DNA of 64,000 nucleotides from Syngnathus acus (Eukaryota > Chordata > Actinopteri > Syngnathiformes > Syngnathidae): NCBI RefSeq assembly GCF_901709675.1, contig NC_051106.1, positions 10,798,001 to 10,862,000 of the forward strand. Reading direction: 5' to 3'. Both the position numbers and the translations under genes were made by a program. Below are positions 47,087 to 64,000 of the stretch, piece by piece. Below the pieces are notes generated by a model that did no database searches, was not told where the DNA came from, and saw only the letters and a list, made by a program, of their open reading frames with translations. Every line of letters begins with the position of its first letter. Positions within the stretch are counted from its first letter, which is position 1.

Positions 47087-48519
47087 CCCCCCACGCTGAC
47101 CACGGTAAAAGCAAGCGCACGCAGGTTTGCTGTTGGTAAAAGAGCTGAAGCTATGCTTGCAAACACCGGGGGGAGCCGGCTGCAAAGTACCCAAGGCAGA
47201 GCGCTTTGATTTCCCAAATGTTCCTAATGAAACATTTCTTATTTGAATAGGCAGCAGGGGAGGCGTGTTATTTTAGTGGCTATTGTGTTTGTTCCAGCCA
47301 AACTTTGATAGTGAAACCTCTGCTGTCTGTTAACTTTGGCAAGCCCTTGTGGGGATGCTTTTCCTGCCAATGGCTGTGCCTGGGCTGTCCACCACCCGCC
47401 AACTAAGGTCGTGGAGTTCCCTGCATCCACGGAAGGAGAAGAACAGGGAAGACATTGTGATGCATCTCGGGGCGAGAGCTTATCTCAAGTGTCTCCGAGG
47501 TTTTGAAAGAAAACACTTCAATGTGGGAGTTTTTGGCAAAGTGCGTCACCATGGCTCCGCTGTAGAGTGGACGTGAATAATCCGTGAAGGAGATTCTATC
47601 AGAGCGACCCCTTGCGCACATTTGTAACACTACGAAGCGTTGCCTTCATGCTCTTCCGATGAACGCTGTGAAAACAGATTGCTGCGGTTTGCGTCCCTTT
47701 GCGTCCATGCGAGCGAGCGAGCGAGCGAGCGGTACCCTGGACAGCGCATCTCTCCTGCCCCTCCCATCTTGTCGGCAGCATTTACGACGATTGGCCGCAC
47801 CTACGGCTCGTTTCCGCACCTGCTCCCAGCTCGTCAGCCGCCATCTATAAAGGCCGGCTGTTCTGTTTCGGTGGCTTCCTACCTGTTGCCTCCATGTCTG
47901 TCTGTCTGTCTGTCTGTCTGTCTACCTGTTGGCCCACGCATGCTGTCTTTGTGCTATTCCAGGTGTCACGATGGCGCGCCCAGTCAGACCTTTGGAGCGG
48001 CAGCTGCGAAGCCCACTAAGTGCGTCTGCCTGCCGTAGGAATGTGAGCTTGCCCTTGATACGTGGAAGTCATTTTCCACAGAGACCTGCTTTCACCTTCC
48101 TGACTTACTGTGATTGTGTAGTGCAAAACGGTGCACTTCCTTTCCTCTGTCACTGGAGGAAGTCCCCGCCGGGGTGTGTGTCAGTTCACCGGCCGTCCCG
48201 TCCATCCTGCCACCCTGCGTCTCACCCCGCCGGTGGGAAGCCATAAAAGTGTCTGTCAGTGGCGCAGAGCCACGTCTACTGTGCCTTAGCCTTTTACGGT
48301 CTCTTCCACTTCCATCCATGATTCACTTCGGAGAGTCTCACTGAATGACATTTCCCTTAGGCTTCGGGGTAACGCCGAGGCCAGGGGAGAACTGGTTCCC
48401 TTGGGTAGTGCCCAAATCGGCTCTGCAAATCCAAAGCACATTGCCTTCCGCAAAGCCCGATGTGCCCATTTTCATATTGGCAATTGGCAGACACAAAGGA
48501 AGTGAAGCATGCGACGCAG

Positions 48520-48564
48520 TCAGGACAGGACAGGACAGGACAGGACAGGACAGGACAGGACAAG
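48520..48564. repeat. (ACAGG)n pentanucleotide array
   Basis: About eight units. Confidence 0.93.
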
Positions 48565-48949
48565 ACGGGGCTACCTTTCATTCAAGGGTAGGCCAAAACA
48601 TGTTTTGCCACTTGATTTGGGACTTCAGAGACCATTGTTTGTCTTTCTGATGGCCCACAAATAGATTGCTTGCTTACTGGTGACCATTGTTTCTTTCAAC
48701 GTTGCATTGGGAAAAGCCCACTAACTTGGTCCTAGAGTGGCCATTGCTCATTTCATCCAGACAGCATTTACGCATGCTGTCAAAACCTGTTCATTCTATT
48801 GTGCACATGAATCCACTTCCCTTGCACTATTAAAAGAGTACATACAGTACCTTTGGCAAAAGCCGAGCTCATCCACGTGGTCCCACTATTCCTGGCGCGG
48901 ACTCTGATTGTCAACTACCCGGACCGCATTTGTCATGCGTGGCATATCC

Positions 48950-49002
48950 GAGGCAATCCCACACTACTCAGAATCACAATCAGAGTAGTGTGGGATTGCC
49001 TC
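48950..49002. repeat. Perfect 20-bp inverted repeat with 13-nt spacer
   Basis: Arms GAGGCAATCCCACACTACTC at 48950-48969 and its exact reverse complement at 48983-49002, separated by 13 nt. Transcribed, it would form a 20-bp perfect hairpin; the stem is shorter than a usual microRNA precursor. Confidence 0.9.
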
Positions 49003-49184
49003 ACTGCTCATTTGGTTGCTTTTGTGCATGTGTGCGTGTGCGTGCGTGCGCGCTTGCTTGTCAGCAGCAGCAGCGTGTCTGTCTGGACGAACTGTGCCAT
49101 ATGCCAAAGAAGAACAAGGGTGTTTTGAAAGCAGGTTTGTGTCACGTACACCATCCATCCCCTGCCATATTGAGCTGACCAGCT

Positions 49185-49322
<138 letters not shown>

Positions 49323-50130
49323 CTGGCTACTATGGCCGATGCTGACAGACTGATTAGTTCCTGCCTATAAGAGAAATGCAGAGTAGCTCGCTGAGCATCC
49401 GCACTGGAGCGACCGCTTTCCTCCTCCTCCCATGCCAACATACACACGTTTATATCACTTGTTTACATGTGTAATTTCCCTTTACGCTTGGCGGGGGCAA
49501 TTCAATGAGCACTTCTACCGATGATGAGCTCACCGCGTCGTCCTATAAATGTCACTGGGATATCCATTTTAGCCCAATGGCATTCTTCTCTCGTGATTAT
49601 TGTTTATTGAAGTCAAGCAAGCTCAGACTCAAGCAGTTACACTCAAATATTTTATTCCAAAATGATTATTTGTTCTGAAAATAAGATCCAGTGATATATA
49701 GAAGAAGAAAAACAACAAATCAATAATTAGATTAAAGTGCAAAAATACATTTCTGATAATCCATTTGTACAAAAATTGGAATGTTCCATTGAAATGGAGG
49801 GAACTGTGCTAAGATGGCTTTGATCATCCTGCCTTGCAGAAAAAATGGCGGGACCTTGTCTTTGGAATACAAGTTTCTGCAGTTTTTCAAATTGCATTGC
49901 TATTTCACATTCCACATAGCCACTGGGGTCTCTGTTAAGACAACTCTCATAACTATTCATGGACTTGTTCACAAAGGCTTCTTTTTGTATCTAGTAAGAA
50001 ATTGCTGGTGAAAGGCTTCATCCTTGAGCAGAGCAGCGTTCCCACACATGTGGATGGAAGAATCTCCTACCAGCAAGTCTTTGGTTGATTATGCTATTTG
50101 GTCATAGTGAAGCGTATACATGGTCCTGTC

Positions 50131-50302
50131 CCTTCCTTCCTTCCTTCCTTCCTTCCTTCCTTCCTTCCTTCCTTCCTTCCTTCCTTCCTTCCTTCCTTCC
50201 TTCCTTCCTTCCTTCCTTCCTTCCTTCCTTCCTTCCTTGCTTCCTTGCTTTCTTCCTTGCTTGCTTCCTTACTTGCTTGCTTGCTTGCTTGCTTCCTTGC
50301 TT
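50131..50302. repeat. (CTTC)n-(CTTG)n array next to the osr1 stop codon
   Basis: About 105 bp of CTTC units followed by mixed CTTC, CTTG and CTTA units. It ends 14 bp from the osr1 stop codon (50318-50316), so it lies at the start of the osr1 3' UTR on the minus strand as a GAAG/CAAG repeat. Confidence 0.95.
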
Positions 50303-50315
50303 TCCCCTTGAAGCA

Positions 50316-52440
<2,125 letters not shown>

Positions 52441-52762
52441 GGTGCGCTCTGGAACACACACAACACGTTGGCCCATTAGCTCAAGTTCTTTTCATTCCGT
52501 TTGCAAGGAGAGTCATTCCTCCCTGATCCTGATCACAAAGCAACCCTGGTGGTCAAAATCAAAGCATGATTTACAAGAAATGGATGTGACAAATGGTAAA
52601 GAATAACAATTGGCAGCACAAAGACAGGCAGGCGTGAATGTGTCCGAGAGAAATGGAGAAGAGCGCGTGTGTGCACGTGTGTCTTTCCTGTTCCCGCAAA
52701 CGTGCCTGGAGCCGTCCGAGAGAATGGCAACGTTCAGCACGAGCCCGTGAGCTGTCAAATCA

Positions 52763-53075
<313 letters not shown>

Positions 53076-53364
53076 TTAGTGAAGTTGAGCAAAGTTTCTC
53101 CAAGGCTGGCTTGGGACAGATTCAAGTGAAATGAGATTGATGCCAACCGGCGTGTCATCAGGTCAAAGTACTACCTCGTTAAGCGCGTCTCGCTAGTACT
53201 AATAACAACAAGACTACTAATGAGAAGAAAAAGAATGTGGAAGACTGGCTCATGACTGGAGTAGTTGTAATGAGGAGCAGTGAAGCTGAAAGAGCCCCCT
53301 GCCGTGCGTCCCTTTCTGATCATGACGCAGAAGTAATTGACTTTTACTCATGAGGTCATTAGAG

Positions 53365-53491
<127 letters not shown>

Positions 53492-54445
53492 GTGCTCTGC
53501 CGCTGAGGCTCTCTCTCCTCACCTTTAACCCTTTCATGTGTGCATATCAGGGAGAGGCATGCGGATGGATCTGCCTCACTTTAAGCCCAGACCGTTAGAT
53601 TCAGCACCTCGCGCTGTGACTGAGACGCACGCTGCTTCTCACCTCCGTGTAAATGTGATCAGACTCAAACTACAACCCCCATGCGAGAGTCACACACATC
53701 ATCCTTAACACCCTTGTTACTGTTATTACTTTGAAAATGTCAAGTCATACAACAAATATTTTTTTCTTCAGGACTTTAGAGATGATTGTTTCCAAGCCAA
53801 ATTATCAGACCGTTTTTCATCGGCATTGCTTTTAACATGCATGGCCTGCCTCAGTACTATATTGGATTAGGCTTGATTAAAGCATCATCAATTAGTTAAA
53901 GCAGGTAGGGCGTCAAGCTCCATGCACAAAAGGTGTCTTTGGATGTAATCTCAAGGCTCTCTGCCTTTCTCTTTGAATCAGTCTGCGCTAATTGCACCGC
54001 TCGGTTCTACTTGTTAAATGTTGCCTCACAAAGCAGGATGCTGGAGGATCGTGTTGTAATGGGTTAGGGTTAGGGCCAATGGATCCTTTTCACTTCATTC
54101 GCAACACTCTGCAGGATGCAAACTACCCATGGGAACTACATTTTTGGGAATAATTGGCTTGTAAAGAGTTGCAAAGTCTCAATGAGGAACTGAGTGCAAT
54201 TTGTGAGTGTCAAATTGCCTTGGCCCACACTGCTCTTGTTGAAATTGCCATTGGTGTTTTGTTTGTTTCAAAACAAAAGAGAGGACTTACCAAGAAAAAA
54301 AAGCCGAGGTCCTGCCGTTTGCGTCGCGTTCGTAGAAGCCTGCAGATGTGATGTGCTGAAACGTGACTTTTAATAAGGCCGCAGCATGTTTGCTCCTCTC
54401 AGTTGGCCGTGAGATGCGTCGGCGGGCGCTGGCACGGCGGTGAGT

Positions 54446-54548
54446 GTTGCTGCTGCTGCTGCTGCTGGTGCTGCTGCTGGTGCTGGTGCCGGTGCTGCTG
54501 CTGGTGCCGGTGCTGCTGCTGGTGCCGGTGCTGGTGCCAGTGCTGGTG
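54446..54548. repeat. (CTG)n and (TGGTGC)n trinucleotide-based repeat
   Basis: CTG units followed by interleaved TGGTGC and CGGTGC units with a period of 15-18 bp. The Cys-Trp, Ala-Gly and His-Gln translations are repeat products. Confidence 0.93.
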
Positions 54549-55569
54549 CGACTTCGTTCGCTCCTTGGCGCGCTTCTCCTCCTTCACTGAGTGGCCTGCA
54601 TCTCTCTCGCTCTCTCTCTCTCTCTCTTTATTGCGCAGAGTGAAGCGCTCCCTCCGACTTGCGCGTACGTCACTCAGCCAACCACATCCAACACAGAGCA
54701 GAGGTGCGCTCAACTCCCTCCCTTCCTCCCTCCCTCCCTCCACCTGAGCCCCAACACTTCTCACAAAAGGCTTCAAGGGGTGGGCAACTTGCTCGCATGG
54801 ACAAGAGAGAGAGAGAGAGAGCCCTTGACCCTTGGCCCGTCGACTGCCTGGACAAGAGAGCGAGCGAGCGAGCGAGCCCTTGACCCTTACGTACACCAAA
54901 TCAAAATAGAGAAGCAGACGCTTGTGACCTCCCCACCACTGGATAAAAGAGAAATTCCCCACTTCTTCCCATAGGAATTCTTACGTCTGTGTGTTGCCCG
55001 TGTTTTGAGGTCATTTTGTTAAGGTTGAAAACCAAACTTGCACGTGAGCTGCAGGTCTCTCACACTCCTTATCTTTCTACAAGGAGTGTCTGCAGATTTA
55101 ATGGCAAAGCCTCGGTTCTTGGCCATGCAATTGAATGCTTCTGATTTCAACTTTGAATGGATTTTTCTCTTGCGTTTGATAAAAGCCGCCTGGCCAATGA
55201 TTGCTTGCCATCCTCACATTTGTTTGCTTCCACATTTGCAGCGGCCGTCACCTGCTGTCAGCCAGCCGCTGCAAATGTGTCCTTTCACGATTGCATGAAA
55301 CTGAAGAAGGTGTGTGGACTTGCACAAGAATGCGCTGTTAACTCACAACTTGTGCTGCTGCTGCTGCTGCTGCTGCTCCTTTTGATTTGGACAAATGCAA
55401 AGTTACAAGCAGGTGCACGCTCGCAGGCGCTGGTGCAACGTCTCCATCTGACCTGAGCTCCGACTTTAAGCACGATGCCACTTCTACCTGCTTCTGATTG
55501 CCTGAGCTCTTGTGAATGGATTGCATTTGTTCTTAACTACATTCTGCTTATAGTAGCTTTTATTTTCAA

Positions 55570-55697
55570 AAGTCAAAGTCTGCTTTATTGTCAATTTCTT
55601 CACATGCCAAGACACACAAAGAAATCGAAATGACGTTCCCACTATCCCACGGTGACAAGACATAGTACACAATATACATACAAGTAAACAACACAAA
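55570..55697 (-). mobile_element. LINE-tail-like interspersed repeat, copy A
   Basis: On the minus strand this reads GTTGTTTACTTGTATG ... GTGGGATAGTGGGAACG ... GACAATAAAGCAGACTTTGACTTT. The 3' AATAAA-containing tail with a short TTTGAC repeat is typical of LINE 3' ends in fish. Nearly identical to copy B at 58402-58550 over about 130 bp. Confidence 0.6.
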
Positions 55698-55946
55698 AAA
55701 TAAAAACAAGAAGGCATTTTCGAGTGGATGAGTGGAGAAATGATCAAAAGCGCACAGACTGAGAGCCAATTGGCAAGTTGGCAGGCCCAAAAGTTGGGAA
55801 AGGCAAGAGTCCGTCGGTCGGTCCGCTCTGTTGCATTACATCCGTGCACAGTGACTGCCCTCTACTGGTGGCCCACTGACACTTGGAATGAATCGGAGAC
55901 TGATCTGACACCAATCTCCCCTTGTTGCGTCATGCCAGTGGATTTT

Positions 55947-56006
<60 letters not shown>

Positions 56007-56009
56007 TTG
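55947..56009. repeat. (CTTT)n microsatellite
   Basis: About fifteen perfect units. Confidence 0.97.
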
Positions 56010-56842
56010 AAGACCGAATGCTTCAAGTAAGCACTGCGGCAGTCTTGGTTTACGCAAGCCCTCAGGAAGCCCTCAGGAGCACCATATTCCTCCCTCCGTC
56101 CAGAGAAACAACACATCCCAACTTGAAGCTGAGCCGCTTCCAGATGTGCATGTGACTTTCAGATGATCTCACACTGCATCGATCCTATGAAAGGAAGGAA
56201 TAGCACAGGCTTAAAACTGCTGGATTTAAAATTGGACCCCAAACAACCCAATTCCTTGAGGGTTTTTTTTTTTTCTGTCTTGAAAAGAGTCCATGGATGG
56301 TTCCCCCAATGGAGTTGTTTTTAAGACAGCCAGCATCTTTAACTGTGAATTCAGCAAGTCCCAAAGGTCTCCTAAAGCTTTACGTACTTGGATCGTCAAT
56401 ATTATGACGGTTGGAGACACTTGTGAAAATGAAGTGAACACAAAGTCTCTCTCTCTCGCAAAGACGCACACACGCAACACACCTCCCCACTGGCTGGCGC
56501 ACACGCATTGCTTTTTGGCCTGGAGCCTATTGGAACGTGCATCAAATGTGTTCCAGACCATAAGTGTTTGTAAAGGCCAGGTCTTGTAAATGTTCAAATC
56601 TTGTGACATGAGAAAAAGTGTTGGCCAAAACATATGCTTTGTATTTTCAAGTTGAAAGCATCAGAAAGGCACGCAAAGCTTCTATTTGTGGTGGGAAAAG
56701 GGAAATATGAAAATATTTTTCCCTGTTTTCGCATGTCACACACCTTTTTACTACTGTTCTGTGCTATGGGGGCTCATCTTAAACAAGGGCTTGATGATGC
56801 AGCATATCACTCAGCGTATGGCTCGCATTCAATAAACGCTTC

Positions 56843-56845
<3 letters not shown>

Positions 56846-56909
<64 letters not shown>
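56846..56909. repeat. (GT)n microsatellite
   Basis: About 31 GT units followed by AGAAG units. Confidence 0.97.
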
Positions 56910-56910
<1 letters not shown>

Positions 56911-58401
56911 AAGAGAAGAGAAGAGAAAACCGAAAACACCAGCGCGTAGGTGGTGCGTAGGCACGGCACTTACACTGTTCATTTGAGTCATGACAAAAGA
57001 TGACAATGAAAAGTGAATCATTTCTTGGGAGTGCGACAAGTGGCGCTGGCCACACTGTTGAGCCTCTGTCATGTGAACATCAACATCACTCAGGTATTCC
57101 AAGTGAGAAAGAGGGTGAAAGTTTGGAAGGGGACAAACTTCCCCTTACATGGTATGTTCAATTTGCAGTCAGTGCTTGGTAGCATGAGTCAGTGCACTGC
57201 TACTGTCACATCTGCAAGCTCCTCTTGTGCTGCTTGGAAGCCAGGTGCCATCGGAGTCCAGTGCACCATTTCCTCAGTGATTGGAAGGGCAAAGAGATTT
57301 GTTCATCCATCAAACAACTTTAATCATTGACAGCGGCTGGCTCAATTTTGCACAATTAGACTGTCAATTGTCCAAAATGGAGGCAGATGGAATAGGCGCG
57401 CACAGCTAAGGCCACTTTGTCCCTGAAAGAATGGAAATCATTTGGTTGTGCCGAGCACTCCTCCTCCATATTTTAGACGTCCATTTTGGAGTGGCGACTG
57501 TCAATAGAAGCTAGCAGTCAAACAAAAACATTCAAATACTACATCACCTCAAATGTGAGTGACATTGCCCAAAACACAAATCTATTTTGATATTGTGACT
57601 CCCATTGAAAATGTGGCCGCCGGGTGTGAAACCATACTAAGTCTTCTTCCTTTACAAGCATTTTCAAAACAACAGCAACACTGAGGAATTTTTAACTGCT
57701 GCAGGTGCTTTGGCAAGCTGTGATGCTTTGGGATCTGCAAATAAAACTCCAAAGCGTGCATGTGCAAATGGGTACACAAACAAGAGCGCTGGGTCCAAGA
57801 CAGCTGCGGCCGGCAGGCTTGCTGCACGTGGCAAGTTCAAGGCCTGAGGTAACAGCACGACCTCCTTTCACCTTCCATACATGTCAACTAAAAAGATCCC
57901 AAACTATGAAAAATGTGGAGTGTCCATGCTTTTGCCCAGTGTCTTATAGGTCAAGTTGATGGTTTGGGCCATGAGCGCAGTGCATGATGAACAAGTTCCC
58001 TTTCCTGCTGTTTTGCAGCTGCAGCCCAACCAAGCCACGGCTGGCTCTTCGGCCACTCAACCTTTGCCTGCCCGCCCGCCTGCCTTGACAGCCAAAAACA
58101 CGAGGGGAGGAGATTGGGGAGAAAACGTTGGTTGAGGAAGGTTAGGTGGGAGAGCGAAATAAGAGGATATGACCATATGTACGTATGTTCTCTGGGTGTG
58201 TACATGCTTGCTGCTGAGCCAATTGCATTGATGCCAATTGCATTCATGCCATTGCATCGTGGCAAAATGTCATAAATGGGCTATGGTTCAATCACAAATA
58301 CAATTTGGTAAAAAGGTCGAAGAAAAGGAGTACGAGCGTACTACAAAAGCAAGCTCTGGCCTGGCTGGACACTTCATGAAACGTGGCAACGGTCCATGTT
58401 T

Positions 58402-58550
58402 TGATATTTTTCTGTTGTTTACTTGTATGTATATTGTGTACTATGTCTTGTCACCGTGGGATAGTGGGAACGTCATTTCGATTTCTTTGTGTGTCTTGGC
58501 ATGTGAAGAAATTGACAATAAAGCAGACTTTGACTTTGACTTTGGCTTTG
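58402..58550 (+). mobile_element. LINE-tail-like interspersed repeat, copy B
   Basis: Plus-strand copy of the repeat at 55570-55697, ending in a longer GACTTTGACTTTGGCTTTGG tail. The sequence from GTTGTTTACTTG to GCAGACTTTGAC is the same in both copies as far as I can see. Confidence 0.6.
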
Positions 58551-60018
58551 GAATGCCGTTTCAAGCTTCCACATCTGGAAGGAACACAAAACCTGGTTCC
58601 TAATTTTATAATGATGATGTCAGAGAGAATACACATTATTAGGATGAGGAGCCAAGTCACCCCCCCCCTGTTTTTTTTCTTCTTCTCCTCCCTCCCTCCC
58701 TCCCTCTCCTCTCCTCTCTTTTTTCATGTTCCTTTTTACAGCCCTTTTGGGGGGACCAGCTCCACAGAAATATTTCAACACTCATATGCTCCACTTTCCT
58801 ATGGGAAAAGATGATGATGATGATGATGATTAGACAAAAGCATTGAATCAAACTAGTCGTTTAGCTTGGGTCTTGAAAGACACTTTACACATTACATTTC
58901 CATGTTAATGTCAGGAAATAAATATCAAGGGTGGAAATAAGCAATTCCGCACGGCTATTATTTTGCACCTCATTATTGAAGAGCAAAATTGAGACGCCAA
59001 GGCATCTGTCGTCAAAGTATCAGAGGAAAAAGAAGCAGCGCCAAAAGGTTTGCTGAGCTCACGTCAACGACACGTCACCTGGTCACCAGGCCTGGCCCGG
59101 CCTGGCCACAAAGCGTCTGAGACCGGCTCAATTATAAAGTGAGTGATCATTTGATACACTGTACATGTATCCATATTTCAGTGACATGACACAGAGAGAA
59201 AGCGACATACAGTAGATTAGCAGACGGAGGGAGGGAGGGAGGGAGGGAGGGAGAACTATCATCCTTTCAAATTGTGACGCTGAAAGGTAATAATTGCTTC
59301 AAGGCACCCAGACGGCTGTTGTTATTGTACGGTTACATCGTCCTTTCAATTAGAAGCAGGTGACCAATAACGATAGAGCGCAGAGGCAAATGAGTCACGT
59401 CGCAGGTGTGAGATTGGATAAAAGGCACTTGAACGCAAACGGCAGCTGAACGGCAACTCGGGCCTTGCGGGCAGCTTAAGTCTTGAGCTCAGACGTTTCA
59501 CTTAATGACTGACTCATTTAACTGCAATGTTGCTGTTATAAAACACAAAGCGTTGTTGCTGGTCAAGCCACAAAAGCAACGAGACAAGTGTTCATGATGT
59601 CACCTTTTTAAAAGCTTACTCTATTTCATTATCTAGGAGACAGCTTTGGTCTTGCTTGAATAATGACTCTGGAAACATGTTTCAACCATTAGTTTGTAGT
59701 GGAAAAAGTGCACATCTGGCATATCCCTGAGGCTCAAAGTTGCATTTTAAGTATTGGAAGTCATGCATCATTGGAGTTTCCCGCATATGATTTGTCCAGA
59801 GATGGGCATTTTCAATGTCCAAATGAGGGAAATTGCCGCTCACTGAGTCGCTACATTTTGTCACTACAGCACTGATTGATTTCTTTTTTTTTCTTCTTTT
59901 TTGTCACTGCAACATTGATTTTTGTTGTTGTTGCGTGTATCAATCAACGCGTGTGGCGAAACAAAGTCCTTTTCTCATTTCCCATTTTTACGCGAGGCAC
60001 TTCAATGCAGCATCACGC

Positions 60019-60051
60019 AGTCACGTGACTCTCAGCCTGTGGTCAGCTGAC
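60019..60051. promoter_or_regulatory. CLEAR-type E-box and second E-box before commd8
   Basis: AGTCACGTGACT at 60019-60030 is a perfect palindrome containing GTCACGTGAC, the consensus for TFEB/MiT factors, 45 bp upstream of the commd8 ATG. A second palindrome, GTCAGCTGAC, lies at 60042-60051. The position fits a proximal promoter; use is inferred. Confidence 0.45.
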
Positions 60052-60074
60052 GACAACGCGGAAGTGAAAGAAAC

Positions 60075-60303
60075 ATGACGGCCCGACTAAACAATTTAGC
60101 TCTTACGGAGTGTCATAAAGTAAGTGCACAAAAGTGTCGTATTTTTGTTGACAGCAAAGATTGTTGAATGGTAATATGTGACTTTGTGCGCGTCAAATTC
60201 CAGTGTAGACCAGCAGGATATTTATTTGTTTACATGAAAAAGATGGAGCATGACACAGAGCCTCACAGTGCCGTGTGCCTGCCTGCCTGCCTGCGTGTTT
60301 GCC

Positions 60304-60367
<64 letters not shown>

Positions 60368-61325
60368 TGTCTGCCGGTCTGTCTGTCTGTCTGCCTGCCT
60401 GTCTGCCTGCCTGTCTGCCTGCCTGTCTGTCTGTCTGTCTGTCTGTCTGTCTGCAGTTGTGCCACAGAGTAGTGGATGGACTGTGTGGTCGAGAAGCTCC
60501 TCGCAGAGACGACTACAATGCCTCCTGGAGCCTGGACGAGTGGCTGGACCTGATCGAGTCTTTGGCAGCACTCTTCCGGCTGTCGGTAGGGAACAACAGC
60601 TCTGATGAGGAGGTAGGAGGGGAAACGGGAGTGGGCTTTTGTTTTCAGGTCCCATTTGCAGTCTTTCTTTCCCGCTGCGCTGCGCTGCTTCTTTTCAGGT
60701 GCTGCTCCGCCTGTCCGAGTTGAGCAGCAGCCACTCGGAGGCCGTGCTGAATGTGCTCCAAGGCAGACGGCAAGAGATTTGCCATTCTCTGCTGGCCACG
60801 ACCGACTCAATCTCCTCTGCTATTTTACACGACTTTGACTGGCAGCTTCAGGTCAATTCATGTTTTGTCTTTGAGTCCTGTTCATATCACACAAATGAAC
60901 AAGTCTCAACAAATATTCCAAAAGGTCATCTTCCTCGGCTTGAATATAATCCATGTGTCCGAAGTTGACGAGAGCAGTTTTTACGTTGGTCTTGTGTGTT
61001 GATTTGCTTTTGTGTATGTCTTCTGCCTTCCTCCAGTTGGCACTGTCCAGTGACAAGATCTCATCTCTTCAGACTCCTCTGTTGAGTCTTCATCTGGATA
61101 TAAGAGAGAACGGAGGCCTAAACTCTTTCACCATGGAGATGAACAGAGAGGAGCTTAATACACTTATCACCTCACTGGAGGCTGCTAATAAGGTCAACAA
61201 GCATCGTTGTGACACAAGTCAGAGTTTGGACACAAACGTTTTCTCACAATGTGTCCGATTCAATCGTTCTTTTAAATGGCACCTTTTTTTATGTACGTAT
61301 ACAGGTGCTGCTACAGTTGAAATGA
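60075..61325 (+). CDS. commd8: COMM domain-containing protein 8
   Basis: COMMD8 is a subunit of the Commander/CCC complex, which works with Retriever in endosomal recycling of membrane cargo. Five exons with consistent phase 0 joins: 60075-60119, 60457-60612, 60699-60851, 61037-61192, 61305-61325. They total 531 nt, predicting 176 aa (human 183). The N-terminal helical region includes [10 protein letters not shown] and [17 protein letters not shown]. The COMM domain includes [34 protein letters not shown] and the C-terminal [21 protein letters not shown]. The last exon is only seven codons including the stop. The acceptor of exon 2 sits at the end of a CTGC/CTGT microsatellite. AATAAA at about 61596 is a possible polyadenylation signal. 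In human 4p12 COMMD8 also lies by a GABA-A receptor cluster. Confidence 0.96.
60276..60453. repeat. (CCTG)n/(CTGT)n microsatellite forming the commd8 intron 1 acceptor region
   Basis: About 170 bp of CCTG and CTGT units in alternating blocks fill the second half of the intron and run directly into CTGCAG, whose final AG (60455-60456) is the exon 2 acceptor. Confidence 0.96.
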
Positions 61326-63954
<2,629 letters not shown>

Positions 63955-64000
63955 TAAGAATTGTCAATTGGGCTCAAACTTTCCCAGACAGACATGATGA

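Noticed and set aside
46317-47120. 267-codon minus-strand frame
   Set aside because: Long, but low-complexity patches and no recognisable domain; composition resembles chance translation of GC-rich intergenic DNA.
59870-59945. T-rich stretch with TTTTTT as a possible small-RNA terminator
   Set aside because: No upstream A/B boxes or tRNA-like fold was visible; I found no tRNA, rRNA or snRNA gene in the window.

Overview
This is nuclear DNA from a ray-finned fish, probably a teleost with a compact genome. The evidence is short GT-AG introns, vertebrate-specific gene families, and a very heavy load of di- to hexanucleotide tandem arrays. The species cannot be named from the sequence. Eight protein-coding genes can be supported. 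I read their exons directly from conserved protein sequence, splice signals and matching codon phases. Family identities come from recalled protein families, not from a database search.

Layout, left to right. 1-7.3 kb: intron of an alpha-neurexin. 7.3-8.0 kb: its first coding exon (nrxn3-like, minus strand). 8-21 kb: repeat-rich upstream DNA with an LTR-like interspersed repeat near 16.2-16.9 kb. 21.1-27.2 kb: complete ten-exon adck1 (minus). 28.3-31.3 kb: terf1, a shelterin protein (minus), with an 11-bp minisatellite just upstream. 31.65-32.89 kb: remnant of a DNA transposon with a THAP-domain gene start at one end and a second, inward-facing gene start at the other, plus a nested foldback element. 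33.2-34.4 kb: complete lamtor3 (minus, six exons, 124 aa). 35.4-37.4 kb: two-exon rdh14 (minus), whose intron holds hAT-like miniature elements, two of them in tandem. 37.4-50.3 kb: mostly non-coding, repeat-rich. 50.3-52.4 kb: the coding exons of osr1 (minus), with a polyalanine tract. 52.4-60.1 kb: non-coding upstream DNA of osr1 and commd8. 60.1-61.3 kb: complete commd8 (plus). 62.3-64 kb: 5' exons of a GABA-A receptor alpha subunit (plus, gabra2-like), running off the window.

The genes do not form one pathway. Six consecutive genes are on the minus strand, followed by two on the plus strand. From memory of the human map, nrxn3-adck1, rdh14-osr1 and commd8-gabra are each neighbours on different human chromosomes (14q, 2p, 4p), while terf1 (8q) and lamtor3 (4q) sit between them, so the window looks like a patchwork of ancestral blocks. 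The most unusual material is the THAP-containing terminal-inverted-repeat element, the tandem MITE dimer in rdh14, and several places where a tandem repeat touches a functional gene position: the commd8 exon 2 splice acceptor, the osr1 stop codon, the terf1 upstream region and the sequence before the neurexin start.
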